Below are positions 63,398 through 64,000 of a DNA stretch of 64,000 nt, in pieces (within the stretch, counting starts at the first letter, position 1; every line of letters starts with the position of its first letter). The position numbers and the translations under genes are program-made. The stretch comes from Cumulibacter sp047975195 (GTDB taxonomy: Bacteria; Actinomycetota; Actinomycetes; Mycobacteriales; Antricoccaceae): NCBI GenBank assembly GCA_047975195.1, contig JBKEDB010000013.1, forward strand, positions 1-64,000. Reading direction: 5' to 3'. The notes below the pieces were generated by a model, which was given only the letters and a program-made list of their open reading frames with translations, ran no database searches and was not told the DNA's origin.

Positions 63398-64000
63398 TCA
63401 CTCGATGACGCGGTCGCCGCGGGTGTAGACGTTCAAGGTGTCACCGCGGTTGAACCCGACCACGGTGACGCCGACGTCCGCCGCTAGCTCGACGGCCAGC
63501 GCCGACGGTGCCGACACGGCCGACAGCACCGGGATCCCCGCCATGGCGCATTTCTGTACCAGCTCGAACGACGCCCGACTGGACACCTGCAGCACCGAGC
63601 CGGTCAGTGGCAATCTGCCATCGAGCAGCCCACACCCGATCACCTTGTCGACAGCGTTGTGGCGGCCGACGTCCTCGCGCACGCAGGCCAGGTTCTGGTC
63701 CACCAGCAGCCCCGCGGCGTGCACCCCACCGGTCTTGTCGAACACCCGCTGTTCCTCCTGGAGCCGCCCCGGTAGGGCGAGTAATTCCGCGAGAGTCACA
63801 GCGCCACGATCGCCAGCGACGGGATAGGCAGATTCCTTCTGCACCGTTTCGATCGACGCCGTACCGCACACGCCGCAGCTGCTGGAGGTGTAGACCTGCC
63901 GCTGCTGCGAGGCGGCGGGGGGTGTGACACCATCCGCCAACTTCACATCGATCACGTTGTAGTCGCGGTAGCCATCGGCGCCGATCCCGGAGCGGTAATC
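63398..64000 (-). CDS. fdhD: FdhD, formate dehydrogenase sulfurtransferase (partial, N-terminus beyond window)
   Basis: 201 visible codons, open at the right edge. The catalytic motif C-G-V-C-G and the later R-A-S-F-E-L-V-Q-K and G-I-P-V-L-S-A-V-S-A-P-S are those of FdhD, which transfers sulfur to the molybdenum cofactor of formate dehydrogenase. Upstream codons read G-A-D-G-Y-R-D-Y-N before V-I-D-V, so the GTG at 63955 is internal and the real start is outside. It is convergent with hspR across the repeat pair. Confidence 0.95.
   Translation of the reverse strand, partial: DYRSGIGADGYRDYNVIDVKLADGVTPPAASQQRQVYTSSSCGVCGTASIETVQKESAYPVAGDRGAVTLAELLALPGRLQEEQRVFDKTGGVHAAGLLVDQNLACVREDVGRHNAVDKVIGCGLLDGRLPLTGSVLQVSSRASFELVQKCAMAGIPVLSAVSAPSALAVELAADVGVTVVGFNRGDTLNVYTRGDRVIE

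Overview
The window comes from the chromosome of a high-GC actinobacterium. This is indicated by the very high GC and GC3, a mycobacterial-type (ESX, type VII) secretion locus, an FO synthase (fbiC) for coenzyme F420, a bifunctional dCTP deaminase, a dnaK-grpE-dnaJ-hspR operon with an HspR (HAIR) operator, and many apparently leaderless genes. I cannot place the genus. I saw no transposase, integrase, phage gene or CRISPR array.

Positions 1 to about 35.3 kb form one type VII secretion (T7SS) region. At the left edge, on the minus strand, is a giant reading frame of at least 4648 codons. It runs off the window and starts with a WXG100-like domain, so it is a candidate giant T7SS effector or polymorphic toxin whose C-terminus is not visible. 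Next come a WXG100-like Gly/Pro-rich protein and a YbaB-like protein (both minus). These are followed by a mycosin that has lost all three catalytic residues (plus), an Esx pair, eccB and eccD (minus), and then eccC, two likely secreted proteins, eccE and an unknown coupled gene (plus). A three-gene operon follows on the minus strand (EspI/MinD-like ATPase, SseB-like protein, unknown protein). An EccA-like AAA+ ATPase whose N-terminus is a beta-helix instead of TPRs (plus) closes the region. All core membrane components (EccB, C, D, E and MycP) are present once, so this can be a complete secretion machine with its own substrates.

From 35.4 to 58.4 kb the genes are ordinary chromosomal ones, mostly single units with alternating strands. 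They are an M23 peptidase, a DUF808 membrane protein, fbiC, two methyltransferases, tRNA-Gly(CCC), an SCO6745-like protein, a Nudix-phosphotransferase fusion, dcd, two acyl-CoA synthetases, a gamma-carbonic-anhydrase-like protein, and an Fe-S oxidoreductase with a 500-residue repetitive tail. The rest are an epoxide-hydrolase-like enzyme, a VOC protein, map, an MFS transporter and a single-pass membrane protein. Perfect or near-perfect hairpins separate several convergent pairs. At least six genes have a -10-like hexamer ending 6 to 7 nt before the start codon.

From 58.4 kb to the end lie the heat-shock operon (dnaK, grpE, a small ORF, a zinc-finger-less dnaJ, hspR) and the C-terminal part of fdhD, which runs off the right edge. 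Between hspR and fdhD is a pair of identical 76-bp repeats with 13-bp inverted ends. The points most worth following up are the giant effector, the pseudo-mycosin, the beta-helix EccA-like protein, the 76-bp repeats and the small ORF before dnaJ.
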